From assembly GCA_903889565.1 (NCBI GenBank), contig CAISYC010000005.1:62001-126000 (forward strand): a stretch of DNA of 64,000 nt, in the 5' to 3' direction. Shown in pieces: positions 7,992 through 16,000 of this stretch (positions are counted from its first letter, which is position 1; each line of letters starts with the position of its first letter). Source of the DNA: an uncultured beta proteobacterium (GTDB lineage Bacteria; Pseudomonadota; Gammaproteobacteria; Burkholderiales; SG8-41). Both the position numbers and the translations under genes were made by a program. A model generated the notes under the pieces. It saw only the letters and a program-made list of their open reading frames with translations. It searched no databases and was not told where the DNA came from.

Positions 7992-9203
7992 CTAGCGCAG
8001 CACTTTCCTGATGGTCTTGATCCTCGACAGCGAATCGCCGGCAAGGTGGGTCCAGATGAAGGCATCGCGTTCGAGTTTGTCGGCCGACGCGTTCATCGCG
8101 CCGCGCGCGCTGTCGCCGTTCAATGCGTGGAGGTCGCGATTGAGAGCCGTCACGCGCTGAATCACCTCCTGCGAATACACCATGATGAGCCCTGCGTTGG
8201 CGGAAGCCGCCTGCACCTTGTCGCCAGCGCAGGCGAGGTCGCGCTCCCACGCCGTGCGCATGATGTAGGCACGCAATGATTCGGTCAGCATGTGCATTTC
8301 GGCGAGCTTCAGCTGTACGCGCTGCTGGTCGGCCAGCGGCCGCCCGCCCGCCCGCCGCAGTTTCACCCATGCCATCGCCTCTTCGACCGTCGTATCGCAG
8401 ACGCCGACCGCGTTGGCGGCAAGTTCCAGATCGTTGAACTGCGAGGGATCGCTGGTGCGTGCCTTCCAGCCGCCATTGACCTCGCCGACGATATTTGAGT
8501 GCGGCACGCGCGCGTTTTCGAAAATGAGCTCGGCGTTCTGATAAAAACGCCAGCCCGCCTTGTTGAATTTCTTGCCGATGCGGAATCCCGGCGTATCCGT
8601 CGGCACGATGAACTCGGTCGAACCTTCGGTCACCGGCACCTTGAAATCGGTGCGCGCGCTGACGAAAAACAGCTTGCCGACGCTGCCGTTGGCGATGAAC
8701 GTTTTTTCGCCGTTCAATATCCAGTGATCGCCGTCGCGCTCGGCCTTCAGCCGAAAACCGGTTTTCGGATCGCTGTTCGGCGTCATGCGGTGATCGGAAC
8801 CGACATTCGGCTCGGTGCGCGCGCCGCCCAGCATATAGGTATCGTCGGCGATGAACGGCTTGAGAAAGCGCGCCTGCTGATCCTTCGTACAGACCACCGC
8901 CATCAACTGGCTCCACTTCCAGTTCTGGCTGAAGGCCTTGGAGATCGCGCTGTCGCCGCGCGCGAGTTCCGCCATCACCAGGCATTGCGTGACGAGATCG
9001 GCGCCGGGTCCGCCCCATGCTTTCGGCACGCCGAGCGTGCGAAAGCCGAGCTTCGAACCCTTTTTGATAATGTCCCAGTCCCAGGTCGCGACCGCATCGG
9101 CAATCTGGTCGCGCGCCAGCGAGATCGGGCGGATTTCCTGTTCCGCGAATTTGCGCGCCTTCAACTGCCACGACCGCTGTTCCTCGTTCAACGCAAAATC
9201 CAT
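7992..9203 (-). CDS. Acyl-CoA dehydrogenase family flavoprotein
   Basis: 403 aa. N-terminal alpha domain (MDFALNEEQRSWQLKARKFAEQEIRPI), beta domain with ARTEPNVGSDH and WILNGEKTFIANG (FAD and acyl-CoA contacts), and C-terminal helical domain. It would oxidise an acyl-CoA and pass electrons to ETF in the cytoplasm. The usual C-terminal loop carrying the catalytic Glu (E-G-x-x-E/Q type) here reads LAGDSLSRIK, with no Glu at the expected place. The base may lie elsewhere, as in long-chain and isovaleryl enzymes, or the protein may be a redox-dead acyl-CoA binder. The gene is divergent from the following Bug gene. Confidence 0.85.
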   Translation of the reverse strand: MDFALNEEQRSWQLKARKFAEQEIRPISLARDQIADAVATWDWDIIKKGSKLGFRTLGVPKAWGGPGADLVTQCLVMAELARGDSAISKAFSQNWKWSQLMAVVCTKDQQARFLKPFIADDTYMLGGARTEPNVGSDHRMTPNSDPKTGFRLKAERDGDHWILNGEKTFIANGSVGKLFFVSARTDFKVPVTEGSTEFIVPTDTPGFRIGKKFNKAGWRFYQNAELIFENARVPHSNIVGEVNGGWKARTSDPSQFNDLELAANAVGVCDTTVEEAMAWVKLRRAGGRPLADQQRVQLKLAEMHMLTESLRAYIMRTAWERDLACAGDKVQAASANAGLIMVYSQEVIQRVTALNRDLHALNGDSARGAMNASADKLERDAFIWTHLAGDSLSRIKTIRKVLR

Positions 9204-9299
9204 TACGCCCCCCTCATATTATCGAGCCGCGATGATGATCTGCGCGCAGCGCCATGTCAAAGGCGGACACAGGGCGTAAAATCGGCGCGAGGAGGAATC

Positions 9300-10271
9300 A
9301 TGTCGTTGAAGAAATCGATTTGCTGCGCGCTGTTTGCGCTCGCGGCACTGCCGCTTGCCGCGGCAGCGCAGAAATATCCGGACAAAAGCATACGTCTGGT
9401 GGTGGCGTTTCCGACCGGCGCGCCCTATGTGCTGGCGCTGATGATCGCCGACCGCCTGCGCGATCCGCTCGGCCAGTCTATCGTGCCCGATTTCAAATCC
9501 GGCGCTGGCGGCAACGTCGCCTCGGAACTGGTGGCCAAGTCGCCGAACGACGGCTACACCCTGCTGCTGACGAGTCCGACCATCGCCATCAGCCCCAGCC
9601 TCTATTCAAAACTCGGCTACGACACGTTCAGGGATTTCACGCCGATCACGCTGCTGGCAACGGTGCCCAACGTGCTGGTGGTGCACCCGTCGGTGCCGGC
9701 GAAGTCACTTAGCGAGCTCATCAAACTCGCGCGCGCGAAACCCGGCACGCTTAATTTCGGTTCCGGCGGCCTCGGTTCCGGCAGCCAGCTCGGCAGCGAA
9801 CTGTTCAAGACGCTGTCGAAAATCAACATCCTGCACGTGCCGTACAAGGGCGCGGCAATCGCGATGAATGCCATGCTGGCGGGCGAAGTCGATATGGTGA
9901 CCTCGACGGTGCCTTCAACGATCCCGCTGGTCAATTCGGGCCGCATCCGCGCGCTGGCGGTGATGGCGCCCGAACGCGCGGCGACACTGCCCAACGTGCC
10001 GACCACCGCCGAGGCGGGCATGCCGGAACTCGTGGTCATCACCTGGTACGGCCTGTTCGCCCCCGCGGGTATCAAGCCGGAAATCGTCGATCGCCTGCAC
10101 GGCGAATTCGCGAAAATGATGAGGTCGCCCGAAGTGAAGGCCAAGCTCGCGCAGGTCGAGCTCGATCCGACCACCAATTCACCGGCGGAGTTCGCCAAAT
10201 TCGTGCGCGCCGAACACGACAAGTGGGCACGCGTGATCAAGGAAGCGGGGATCCAGGTTCAGCAGCAGTAG
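9300..10271 (+). CDS. Bug-family periplasmic substrate-binding protein
   Basis: 323 aa. GAGGAGGAATC precedes the ATG at 9300, and the signal peptide ends at AAAAQ. The N-terminal loop is divergent: VVAFPTGAPYVLALMIADRL where relatives have PxGGxxDxxAR, so the ligand-binding turn lacks the double Gly and the Asp. The rest is standard (PDFKSGAGGNVASELVAKSPNDGYTLL, HVPYKGAAIAMNAMLAGEVDM). The altered loop suggests a different ligand from the other Bug proteins here. Confidence 0.9.
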   Translation: MSLKKSICCALFALAALPLAAAAQKYPDKSIRLVVAFPTGAPYVLALMIADRLRDPLGQSIVPDFKSGAGGNVASELVAKSPNDGYTLLLTSPTIAISPSLYSKLGYDTFRDFTPITLLATVPNVLVVHPSVPAKSLSELIKLARAKPGTLNFGSGGLGSGSQLGSELFKTLSKINILHVPYKGAAIAMNAMLAGEVDMVTSTVPSTIPLVNSGRIRALAVMAPERAATLPNVPTTAEAGMPELVVITWYGLFAPAGIKPEIVDRLHGEFAKMMRSPEVKAKLAQVELDPTTNSPAEFAKFVRAEHDKWARVIKEAGIQVQQQ

Positions 10272-10290
10272 ATCAAAAACAATTGCCTTG

Positions 10291-10430
10291 GCCACAGAGG
10301 GCACAGAGATCACAACGAATACGGATTACTTAAAGCGTTCGGGGCGCGGCATTGGATTGTTTGACGGGGTAACTGCAAGTTTGATTTGCCGCTGTTGATT
10401 TTTCTCTGTGATCTCTGTGTCCTCTGTGGC
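10291..10430. repeat. Intergenic element with 24-base inverted ends
   Basis: Left arm 10291-10314 (GCCACAGAGGGCACAGAGAT followed by CACA) and right arm 10407-10430 are inverted copies matching at 23 of 24 bases, with about 92 bases between them. It fills the gap between the ends of a Bug gene and an alpha/beta hydrolase gene. A decayed element with similar ends (CACAGAG core) lies at 32807-32890. This looks like a non-coding mobile or structural repeat (MITE-like). No transposase is seen. Confidence 0.75.
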
Positions 10431-10447
10431 TGATTTTTATATTCGAT

Positions 10448-11299
10448 TCACGCGTGACGCTTGAGGAACGCGCCGACCGCGTCGATAAATCCCGCCGGAT
10501 TGTCGAGCATCACATGGTGATCGCTGCCCGGCACCTCCGCGAGCTCGACCTGCGGCGCGACCGCCCTCACCTCGGCAAATATTTCCGCTGAAATGCGCGG
10601 GCTGGTTTCACCCTTGACCAGTAGCGTCGGCACGCGGATTTTTTCGAAGCAGGGAATGCCGTCAATGCTGGCGCGTTGCGTATACACATTGCGGTCGAAT
10701 TTATGACGCCAGCGGCCGTCTTCGGACCGGCGGCCGGCATTGCGCGCGATATGGTTGATGACCTCGGGACCGGCAGTCGAGCCGGAGGGCATCAGCTTGT
10801 AGCGCGCCGCCAGATCTTCGAGCGTGCCATAACTCGACTGGCGCGCGCCGCGCTCGCGCATCATCGCCGCGCGATCATCGGTCAGGCGCAGCGTCGAATC
10901 GACGATCACCAGCCGCGACATGCGTCCCGGAAATTTCGCCGCGTAATTGAGCGAAACCATGCCGCCCATCGAATGCGCGATCAACACGAAGTCGCGAAGA
11001 TCGAGTTGTTCGGTGACTTCGTGCAGGTCTTCCGCCAGCCGCATCGTCGAATACTCGGGCGGATCGGACCACGCGCTGTCGCCGTGGCCGCGGTGATCGA
11101 GTGCGCGCACATGAAAGTCGGCGGTGAAGCCGGCGGCGACGAAATCGTACCAGTGCGCATGCGCGGCGCCGCCGTGCACGAACAGCAGCGGCGGACGTCC
11201 GGCGCTGCCGTAATCGAGGTAATGCAGTTTGAGTCCGCCGGCCTGGACGTAGGCGCTGGTGGCCGGTGCCGGTGTCGCTGCGACTTTCTGTGTATTCAT
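10448..11299 (-). CDS. Alpha/beta hydrolase
   Basis: 283 aa with the canonical fold and catalytic residues: HGG oxyanion region (LFVHGGAAHAHW), LDHRGHGDS, nucleophile elbow AHSMGG with Ser110, and a late PGSDHHVMLDNP that supplies the His. The start at 11299 (MNTQKV) is preferred. The frame continues upstream, but those residues are basic, low-quality sequence. No signal peptide, so cytosolic. The substrate is probably an ester, a haloalkane or a C-C bond and cannot be specified. It is divergent from the UPWC selenoprotein gene at 11431. Confidence 0.85.
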   Translation of the reverse strand: MNTQKVAATPAPATSAYVQAGGLKLHYLDYGSAGRPPLLFVHGGAAHAHWYDFVAAGFTADFHVRALDHRGHGDSAWSDPPEYSTMRLAEDLHEVTEQLDLRDFVLIAHSMGGMVSLNYAAKFPGRMSRLVIVDSTLRLTDDRAAMMRERGARQSSYGTLEDLAARYKLMPSGSTAGPEVINHIARNAGRRSEDGRWRHKFDRNVYTQRASIDGIPCFEKIRVPTLLVKGETSPRISAEIFAEVRAVAPQVELAEVPGSDHHVMLDNPAGFIDAVGAFLKRHA

Positions 11300-11430
11300 G
11301 TCCGCCTGATCGTGTTTGAGTTCCCGGCCGAATATAAGCGACCCGTATGCACGGCGCAATGGCAGTGGCCGCCTCGACGCCCGCGCCGCCGCGGGATAGA
11401 CTCGCGACATTCACACGCAAAGGAAATCGC

Positions 11431-12108
11431 ATGAGCGACCAACCGAAACTGCTGATCGAAATCGTCTCCGACGTCGTCTGACCCTGGTGCTTCATCGGCA
11501 AGCGCCGCCTCGAAACCGCCCTGCGGATGTACGAGGAACGCGCCACCGATGGGGAAAAGCCGGCCGTGCGCTGGTTGCCGTTTCAGTTGAATCCGGATCT
11601 GCCGGCAGAGGGCATTTCGCGGCAGGAATACATCGAACGGAAATTCGGCCCCGGCGGCGGGCGCAAGTACGATCACGTCGCGCAGGTCGGCAAATCGGTC
11701 GGCATCGATTTCGCCTTCGACAATATCAAGGTGCAGCCGAACACCGTCAATGCGCACCGCCTGATGCACTACGCCACCAACCACGGGCTTGAAGACGCCG
11801 TCGCCGAAAGCCTGTTTGCCGCTTATTTCATCGAAGGCGCCAATCTCACGGATCTGAAAACGCTTACCGATGTCGGCGCGCGTGGTGGACTCGAACGCGC
11901 CGCACTCGAAGCCTACATTGACTCCGACGAAGACCGCGATCTCATCGAAAAGAAAGACCTCGAAATCCGCAAGGCCGGCGTCAGCGGCGTGCCCTTCTTC
12001 ATTTTCAACCGCAAGCTCGCGGTATCCGGCGCGCATGAACCGGAGACGCTGTTGAAGGCGATGCTCGAATCGCTCGCGCCAGTGACGGGCGCGGACGCGG
12101 CAACCTGA
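11431..12108 (+). CDS. DsbA/FrnE-family oxidoreductase, probable selenoprotein (UPWC)
   Basis: 225 aa if the TGA at 11479-11481 is read as selenocysteine. The text before it (MSDQPKLLIEIVSDVV) and after it (PWCFIGKRRLETALRMY) is one uninterrupted thioredoxin-fold protein of the DsbA/FrnE/2-hydroxychromene-carboxylate-isomerase type, whose active site is normally C-P-W-C. The TGA falls exactly on the first, nucleophilic Cys, giving Sec17-Pro18-Trp19-Cys20. The cis-Pro region GVSGVPFFIFN follows near the end. AGGA stands 6 bases before the ATG. A gene caller that stops at TGA would miss the N-terminus and start at about 11527. It is a predicted cytosolic thiol/selenol-disulfide oxidoreductase, and no signal peptide is present. 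Sec assignment is inference from position and family. Confidence 0.85.
11479..11506 (+). promoter_or_regulatory. UGA codon and possible bacterial SECIS hairpin
   Basis: After UGA and a 4-base spacer, GGUGCUU pairs with AAGCGCC (7 bp with one G-U) around loop CAUCGGC. The hairpin is stable. Its loop starts only 11 bases after UGA and lacks a G in the first two positions, so it fits the usual bacterial SECIS pattern poorly. A competing CGGC/GCCG hairpin lies a little further on. Confidence 0.35.
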
Positions 12109-12116
12109 GGTATTGT

Positions 12117-12141
12117 CCGGACGGCGCAGTGCGCCGCCCGG
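12117..12141. terminator. Hairpin between the two convergent selenoprotein genes
   Basis: CCGGACGGCGCA and TGCGCCGCCCGG pair with one mismatch around a single central base. It sits midway between the stop codons at 12108 and 12151 and would fold in both transcripts. No T tract. Confidence 0.5.
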
Positions 12142-12150
12142 AGCATGGCG

Positions 12151-12612
12151 CTAAATCGCCGCCAGCCGCGGCAGCAGATCCGCGCTTTCAGGGATGGTGC
12201 CCTGCTGGTAGAGATGCGAATGGCGGATCACGCCCGCCGCATCGAGCAGGAACACCGATCGCGCATCGATGCCGCGCTCGTCGTTGAATATGCCGTAGGA
12301 CTGGCCCACGGCACCGTGCGGCCAGTAATCGGACAGCAGAGGAAACGGCAGACCGCCCAGTTGCTCTGCCCAGGTCTTCAGACTGGGTATGGTGTCGGCG
12401 CTGATTTGCAGGATTTCCACATTCATCGCCTTGAATTTTTCGTAGTTCTCACGGAACCCGAGGACTTGATTCTTTCAGCCGCCGGTAAATGCGAACGGCA
12501 GAAAACACACCACGGTCTTGCGGCCGCGGAAGCTTGCCAGCTTCTGCGGGTCGCCGGCGTGGGCGGCGAGTGAAAAATCCGGCGCCTGGGTGCCGGGTTG
12601 CAGTATGGCCAT
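12151..12612 (-). CDS. Peroxiredoxin (AhpC/TSA family), probable selenoprotein
   Basis: 153 aa if the TGA at 12475-12477 is selenocysteine. Reading through gives LPFAFTGG-Sec46-KNQVLGFRENYEKF, that is P-x3-T-x2-U, with Sec at the peroxidatic Cys position of the P-x3-T-x2-C motif. Upstream is the normal start of the fold (MAILQPGTQAPDFSL, then LASFRGRKTVVCFLP). Downstream ARSVFLLDAAGVIRH supplies the conserved Arg strand. The protein would reduce hydroperoxides in the cytoplasm. AGGAG stands 7 bases before the ATG. No second resolving Cys is seen after Sec, so it looks 1-Sec-like. It lies tail to tail with the UPWC gene. Confidence 0.88.
12444..12477 (-). promoter_or_regulatory. UGA codon and candidate bacterial SECIS hairpin
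   Basis: Downstream of UGA on the minus strand, GGUUC pairs with GAACU around loop CGUGA. The loop begins 21 bases after UGA and has G as its second base. An alternative CUCG/UGAG stem gives loop GGUUCCG. Distance and loop G match the general bacterial SECIS pattern. Confidence 0.6.
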
Positions 12613-12724
12613 GTTGGTTCTCCTTGAGTGATTGACGACCTATCTATCATCGCATGTTCCGCGGAAATCGGGCGCAATGCCCCTGATGCCGCCATGGTCT
12701 GGTGATGCGATTAAAATTCCGCCG

Positions 12725-13180
12725 ATGAACGAACGCTATCTCGAAGACTATGCGGTCGGCCAGACCTTCGGCTCCGGCCGTCTGCGCGTCGATGCCGAGG
12801 CCATCCGTGCATTTGCCGCCGCCTATGATCCGCAGCCTTTCCATCTGGATGACACAGCCGCACGCAACACGCTGTTTAAAGGGCTGGCGGCGAGCGGCTG
12901 GCACACCGCAGCGCTCTCGATGCGCCTGCTGGTCGAGGGCGATCTCAATCCTGCGGGTGGCTTGATCGGTGCCGGTCTCGACGAAATACTCTGGCCGCTG
13001 CCGGTGCGGCCCGGTGACGAATTGCATGTCGTCTGCGAAATTCTCGCGTTGCGTCGCTCGAAGTCGCGCCCCATGCAGGGCATCGTCAAGGTTCGCACCA
13101 CCACCTACAACCAGCACGACCAGCCGGTGCAGGTTTCCGTCGCCAATCTGCTGGTGCCGGCACGCAACCAGGCAGACTGA
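12725..13180 (+). CDS. MaoC-like dehydratase
   Basis: 151 aa, a single hot-dog domain of the (R)-enoyl-CoA hydratase/MaoC type. The hydratase motif is present: AAYDPQPFHLDD with Asp35 and His40, followed by FKGLAASGWHTAAL. It probably hydrates an enoyl-CoA or enoyl-thioester in the cytoplasm. The start at 12725 (MNERYLEDY) matches the usual family start. The ribosome-binding site is weak. It is divergent from the peroxiredoxin gene. Confidence 0.85.
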   Translation: MNERYLEDYAVGQTFGSGRLRVDAEAIRAFAAAYDPQPFHLDDTAARNTLFKGLAASGWHTAALSMRLLVEGDLNPAGGLIGAGLDEILWPLPVRPGDELHVVCEILALRRSKSRPMQGIVKVRTTTYNQHDQPVQVSVANLLVPARNQAD

Positions 13181-13298
13181 ACCCGCCGCGACAAAACACC
13201 CGCAGCCAAATGTGCAATGTCGATCACGCGGGCCGCATCAACGCCGCGTAAAATGGCGGCCTGCAATACCCCGCCCCGAATAATCGAAAGCAGCCCAA

Positions 13299-15977
13299 TT
13301 GAATCCATCGCAACTGTCCCCGCTGCAGGAACTCGATGTTGCAGGTGTGAAGTTTCGTTTTGCCAGCCTGCGCGCGGCCGAACAGCAATCCGCACTGTTC
13401 GGTCTCGCGCAACTGCCTTTCTCGCTGCGCATACTCGCCGAGAATCTGCTGCGCCACGCCGACGCGCCTGAAGTGACGGCAGATATGCTGCCCGCACTGG
13501 CGCGCGGCGAACGCGGTCTCGAAATACCGTTCTGGCCGGCGCGCGTGCTGCTGCAGGATATGCTGGGCGTGCCGGTAATGGTCGATCTCGCCGCGCTGCG
13601 CGACGCGGTCGCCAAGGCCGGCGGCGATCCGCAGGCGGTCAATCCGCGCATCCCGGTCGATTTCGTGATCGATCATTCGCTGGTAGCCGATATCGCCGGC
13701 AGCAGCGACGCGGCCCAACGCAACGTGAAAATCGAATACGCGCGCAACCGCGAGCGTTTCGCTTTTCTCGCGTGGTGCCAGGGCGCCTTCCGCAATCTGC
13801 GCGTGGTGCCGCCCGACAGCGGCATCGTGCATCAGATCAACGTCGAGCGGCTTGCGCGTGTGGCATGGACGCACGAGGAAGGCGAACACACGCTGGTCTA
13901 TTCCGACACGCTGGTCTGCAACGACAGTCACACGCCCATGGTCAACGGCATCGGCGTATTGGGCTGGGGTGTCGGCGGCATCGAAGCCGAAGCGGCCATG
14001 CTCGGCCGCGCACTGACGCTGCGCGTGCCGGAAGTCGTCGGCGTGCGCATCACCGGCGCGCTCGCCGCCGGCACCACCGCCACCGATCTCGTGCTCACCA
14101 TCACGGAAAAACTGCGGCGCTTCGGCGTGGTCGGCAAATTCGTCGAGTTCTACGGCGCAGGCCTCGACGCGCTGCCGGTCAGCGAGCGCGCCACCATCGC
14201 CAACATGGCGCCCGAATACGGCGCGACCTGCGTCTACTTTCCGGTCGATCAGGCCTGCATCGATTTCATGGCCTTCACCGGCCGCGACGCGGCAACGCTC
14301 GCGCTGGCCAAAGCGTACGCGCAGGCGCAGGGCTTGTGGCGCGATACGCATACCACGGCGCCGCGTTTCGACGCCGAAATCGAACTGGAATTGTCCGCGG
14401 TCGAAACCTGCCTCGCCGGCCCGCGCAAACCGCAGGAACGCGTCGCCCTCGGCGCTGTCGCCGCCGGTTTTGCGTGCGAAATGAAAACGCTGGCGCGCGA
14501 CAGCCGTGCGGCACCGGACAAACGCGTCGGCATCGAAGGCTGCGATTTCACGCTCGGCGACGGCGACATCGTGATCGCCGCCATCACCAGTTGCACCAAT
14601 ACCTCCAACCCCGCCAACATGATCACGGCCGGACTCGTCGCGCGCAATTCAGTGGCGCGCGGACTGACGACGAAACCGTGGATCAAGACCTCGTTTGCAC
14701 CGGGCTCCAAAGTCGTGCTCGATTATCTGCAGCGCGCCGGCCTCTACGCGCCGCTGGCACAAATGGGTTTTCAGCTGGTCGGTTTCGGCTGCACCACCTG
14801 CAACGGCAATTCGGGACCGCTGGCGCCCGAAATCGAAGCGGCGATCAAGCAACACGAACTGGTCTCCGTTGCCGTGCTCTCCGGCAACCGCAATTTCGAG
14901 GGCCGCGTGCATCCGTTCGCGCGCGCTGCCTATCTGGCCTCGCCGCCGCTGGTGGTGGCCTATGCGATCGCCGGCAGCATCAACTGCGATCTCGCCACGC
15001 AAGCGCTGGGCCGCGATAAAGACGGCCGGCCGGTGTACCTGCGCGACCTGTGGCCGCCGGCCGACGAAGTCGCACGCCTGGTGGCTGCCAATCTGACGCC
15101 GGACCTGTATCGCGCGAGTTACGCGCAGTTGTTCGAGGGCACGGCGGAATGGCGTGCGTTGCGCGCGGCCGACAGCGCCCTGTTCCCGTGGGATGAAAAA
15201 AGCACCGTGTTGCGCCGGCCGACCTATTTCGACGAATTGCCGGCAACGCCGCCGGCGATCGGCGATTTCCACGGCCTGCGGCCGCTGGCGATTCTCGGCG
15301 ACATGATTTCAACCGATCATCTCGCCCCCGCCGGCCGCATCGCGCCGGACAGCCCGGCCGGACGTTATCTCGCCGTGCGCAACACGCCGCCGACGGAATT
15401 TCACAGCTATGGGATTCGCCGCGGCAATCATGAAGTGGCGATGCGCGCCACACTCGCCGCACCGCGCCTCAAAAACGAGATGCTGCGGGGTGACGAAGGC
15501 GGCAACACGAAGTTGCAACCCGACGGCACGACACTGGCGATCTTCGACGCCGCCGAGGTCTATCGCAGCCGCGGCGAAGGTTCAATCATCATTGCCGGGC
15601 GCGAATACGGCGCCGGTTCCTCGCGCGACTGGGCGGCCAAGGGGCCGGCGATGATCGGCGTGCGCGCGGTGGTTGCCGAGAGTTTCGAAAAAATCCACCG
15701 CGCCAATCTGGTCGGCATGGGCGTGCTGCCGCTGCTGTTTCAATCCACCGACCGCAAGCAGCTCAAACTCGACGGTAGCGAAACTTTCGACATTCTCGGC
15801 ATCGCCGCCGGGCTCGCTCCGCATGCCGGCTTGACGCTGCGCGTGCATCGCGTCAACGGCGCAACCGTCGATGTGCCGGTGGAGGCCGGCATCGACACGC
15901 GTGAAGAACTCGCAGCCTGGCGCCACGGTGGCATACTGCCGCAGGTGTATCGCGAGTTTGTCGCGAACATTCAATAA
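13299..15977 (+). CDS. acnA: Aconitate hydratase (AcnA type)
   Basis: 892 aa, the full length of the AcnA/IRP-type aconitase. The three [4Fe-4S] ligands are visible: Cys432 in ITSCTN and Cys498 and Cys501 in GCTTCNGNSGP. Catalytic-domain text SDTLVCNDSHTPMVNG and the swivel-domain GREYGAGSSRDWAAKG, with its conserved Ser/Arg, are present. It converts citrate to isocitrate in the TCA cycle; some relatives (AcnD) act on 2-methylcitrate. Here Asn replaces the more usual Ile after the CTTC pair. The start is a TTG at 13299, since no ATG or GTG fits the N-terminal alignment. No prp genes adjoin, so AcnA is favoured over AcnD. Confidence 0.9.
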   Translation: MNPSQLSPLQELDVAGVKFRFASLRAAEQQSALFGLAQLPFSLRILAENLLRHADAPEVTADMLPALARGERGLEIPFWPARVLLQDMLGVPVMVDLAALRDAVAKAGGDPQAVNPRIPVDFVIDHSLVADIAGSSDAAQRNVKIEYARNRERFAFLAWCQGAFRNLRVVPPDSGIVHQINVERLARVAWTHEEGEHTLVYSDTLVCNDSHTPMVNGIGVLGWGVGGIEAEAAMLGRALTLRVPEVVGVRITGALAAGTTATDLVLTITEKLRRFGVVGKFVEFYGAGLDALPVSERATIANMAPEYGATCVYFPVDQACIDFMAFTGRDAATLALAKAYAQAQGLWRDTHTTAPRFDAEIELELSAVETCLAGPRKPQERVALGAVAAGFACEMKTLARDSRAAPDKRVGIEGCDFTLGDGDIVIAAITSCTNTSNPANMITAGLVARNSVARGLTTKPWIKTSFAPGSKVVLDYLQRAGLYAPLAQMGFQLVGFGCTTCNGNSGPLAPEIEAAIKQHELVSVAVLSGNRNFEGRVHPFARAAYLASPPLVVAYAIAGSINCDLATQALGRDKDGRPVYLRDLWPPADEVARLVAANLTPDLYRASYAQLFEGTAEWRALRAADSALFPWDEKSTVLRRPTYFDELPATPPAIGDFHGLRPLAILGDMISTDHLAPAGRIAPDSPAGRYLAVRNTPPTEFHSYGIRRGNHEVAMRATLAAPRLKNEMLRGDEGGNTKLQPDGTTLAIFDAAEVYRSRGEGSIIIAGREYGAGSSRDWAAKGPAMIGVRAVVAESFEKIHRANLVGMGVLPLLFQSTDRKQLKLDGSETFDILGIAAGLAPHAGLTLRVHRVNGATVDVPVEAGIDTREELAAWRHGGILPQVYREFVANIQ

Positions 15978-16000
15978 AAAACAAACCGGTGGAGACTCAC

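Noticed and set aside
8499-9299. Upstream extension of the Bug frame at 9300
   Set aside because: It runs antisense through the acyl-CoA dehydrogenase gene. The signal peptide and GAGGAGGA place the true start at 9300.
13299-15977. acnD of the 2-methylcitrate cycle
   Set aside because: No prpB, prpC or prpF adjoins it, and the MmgE/PrpD genes are separate and belong to other branches.
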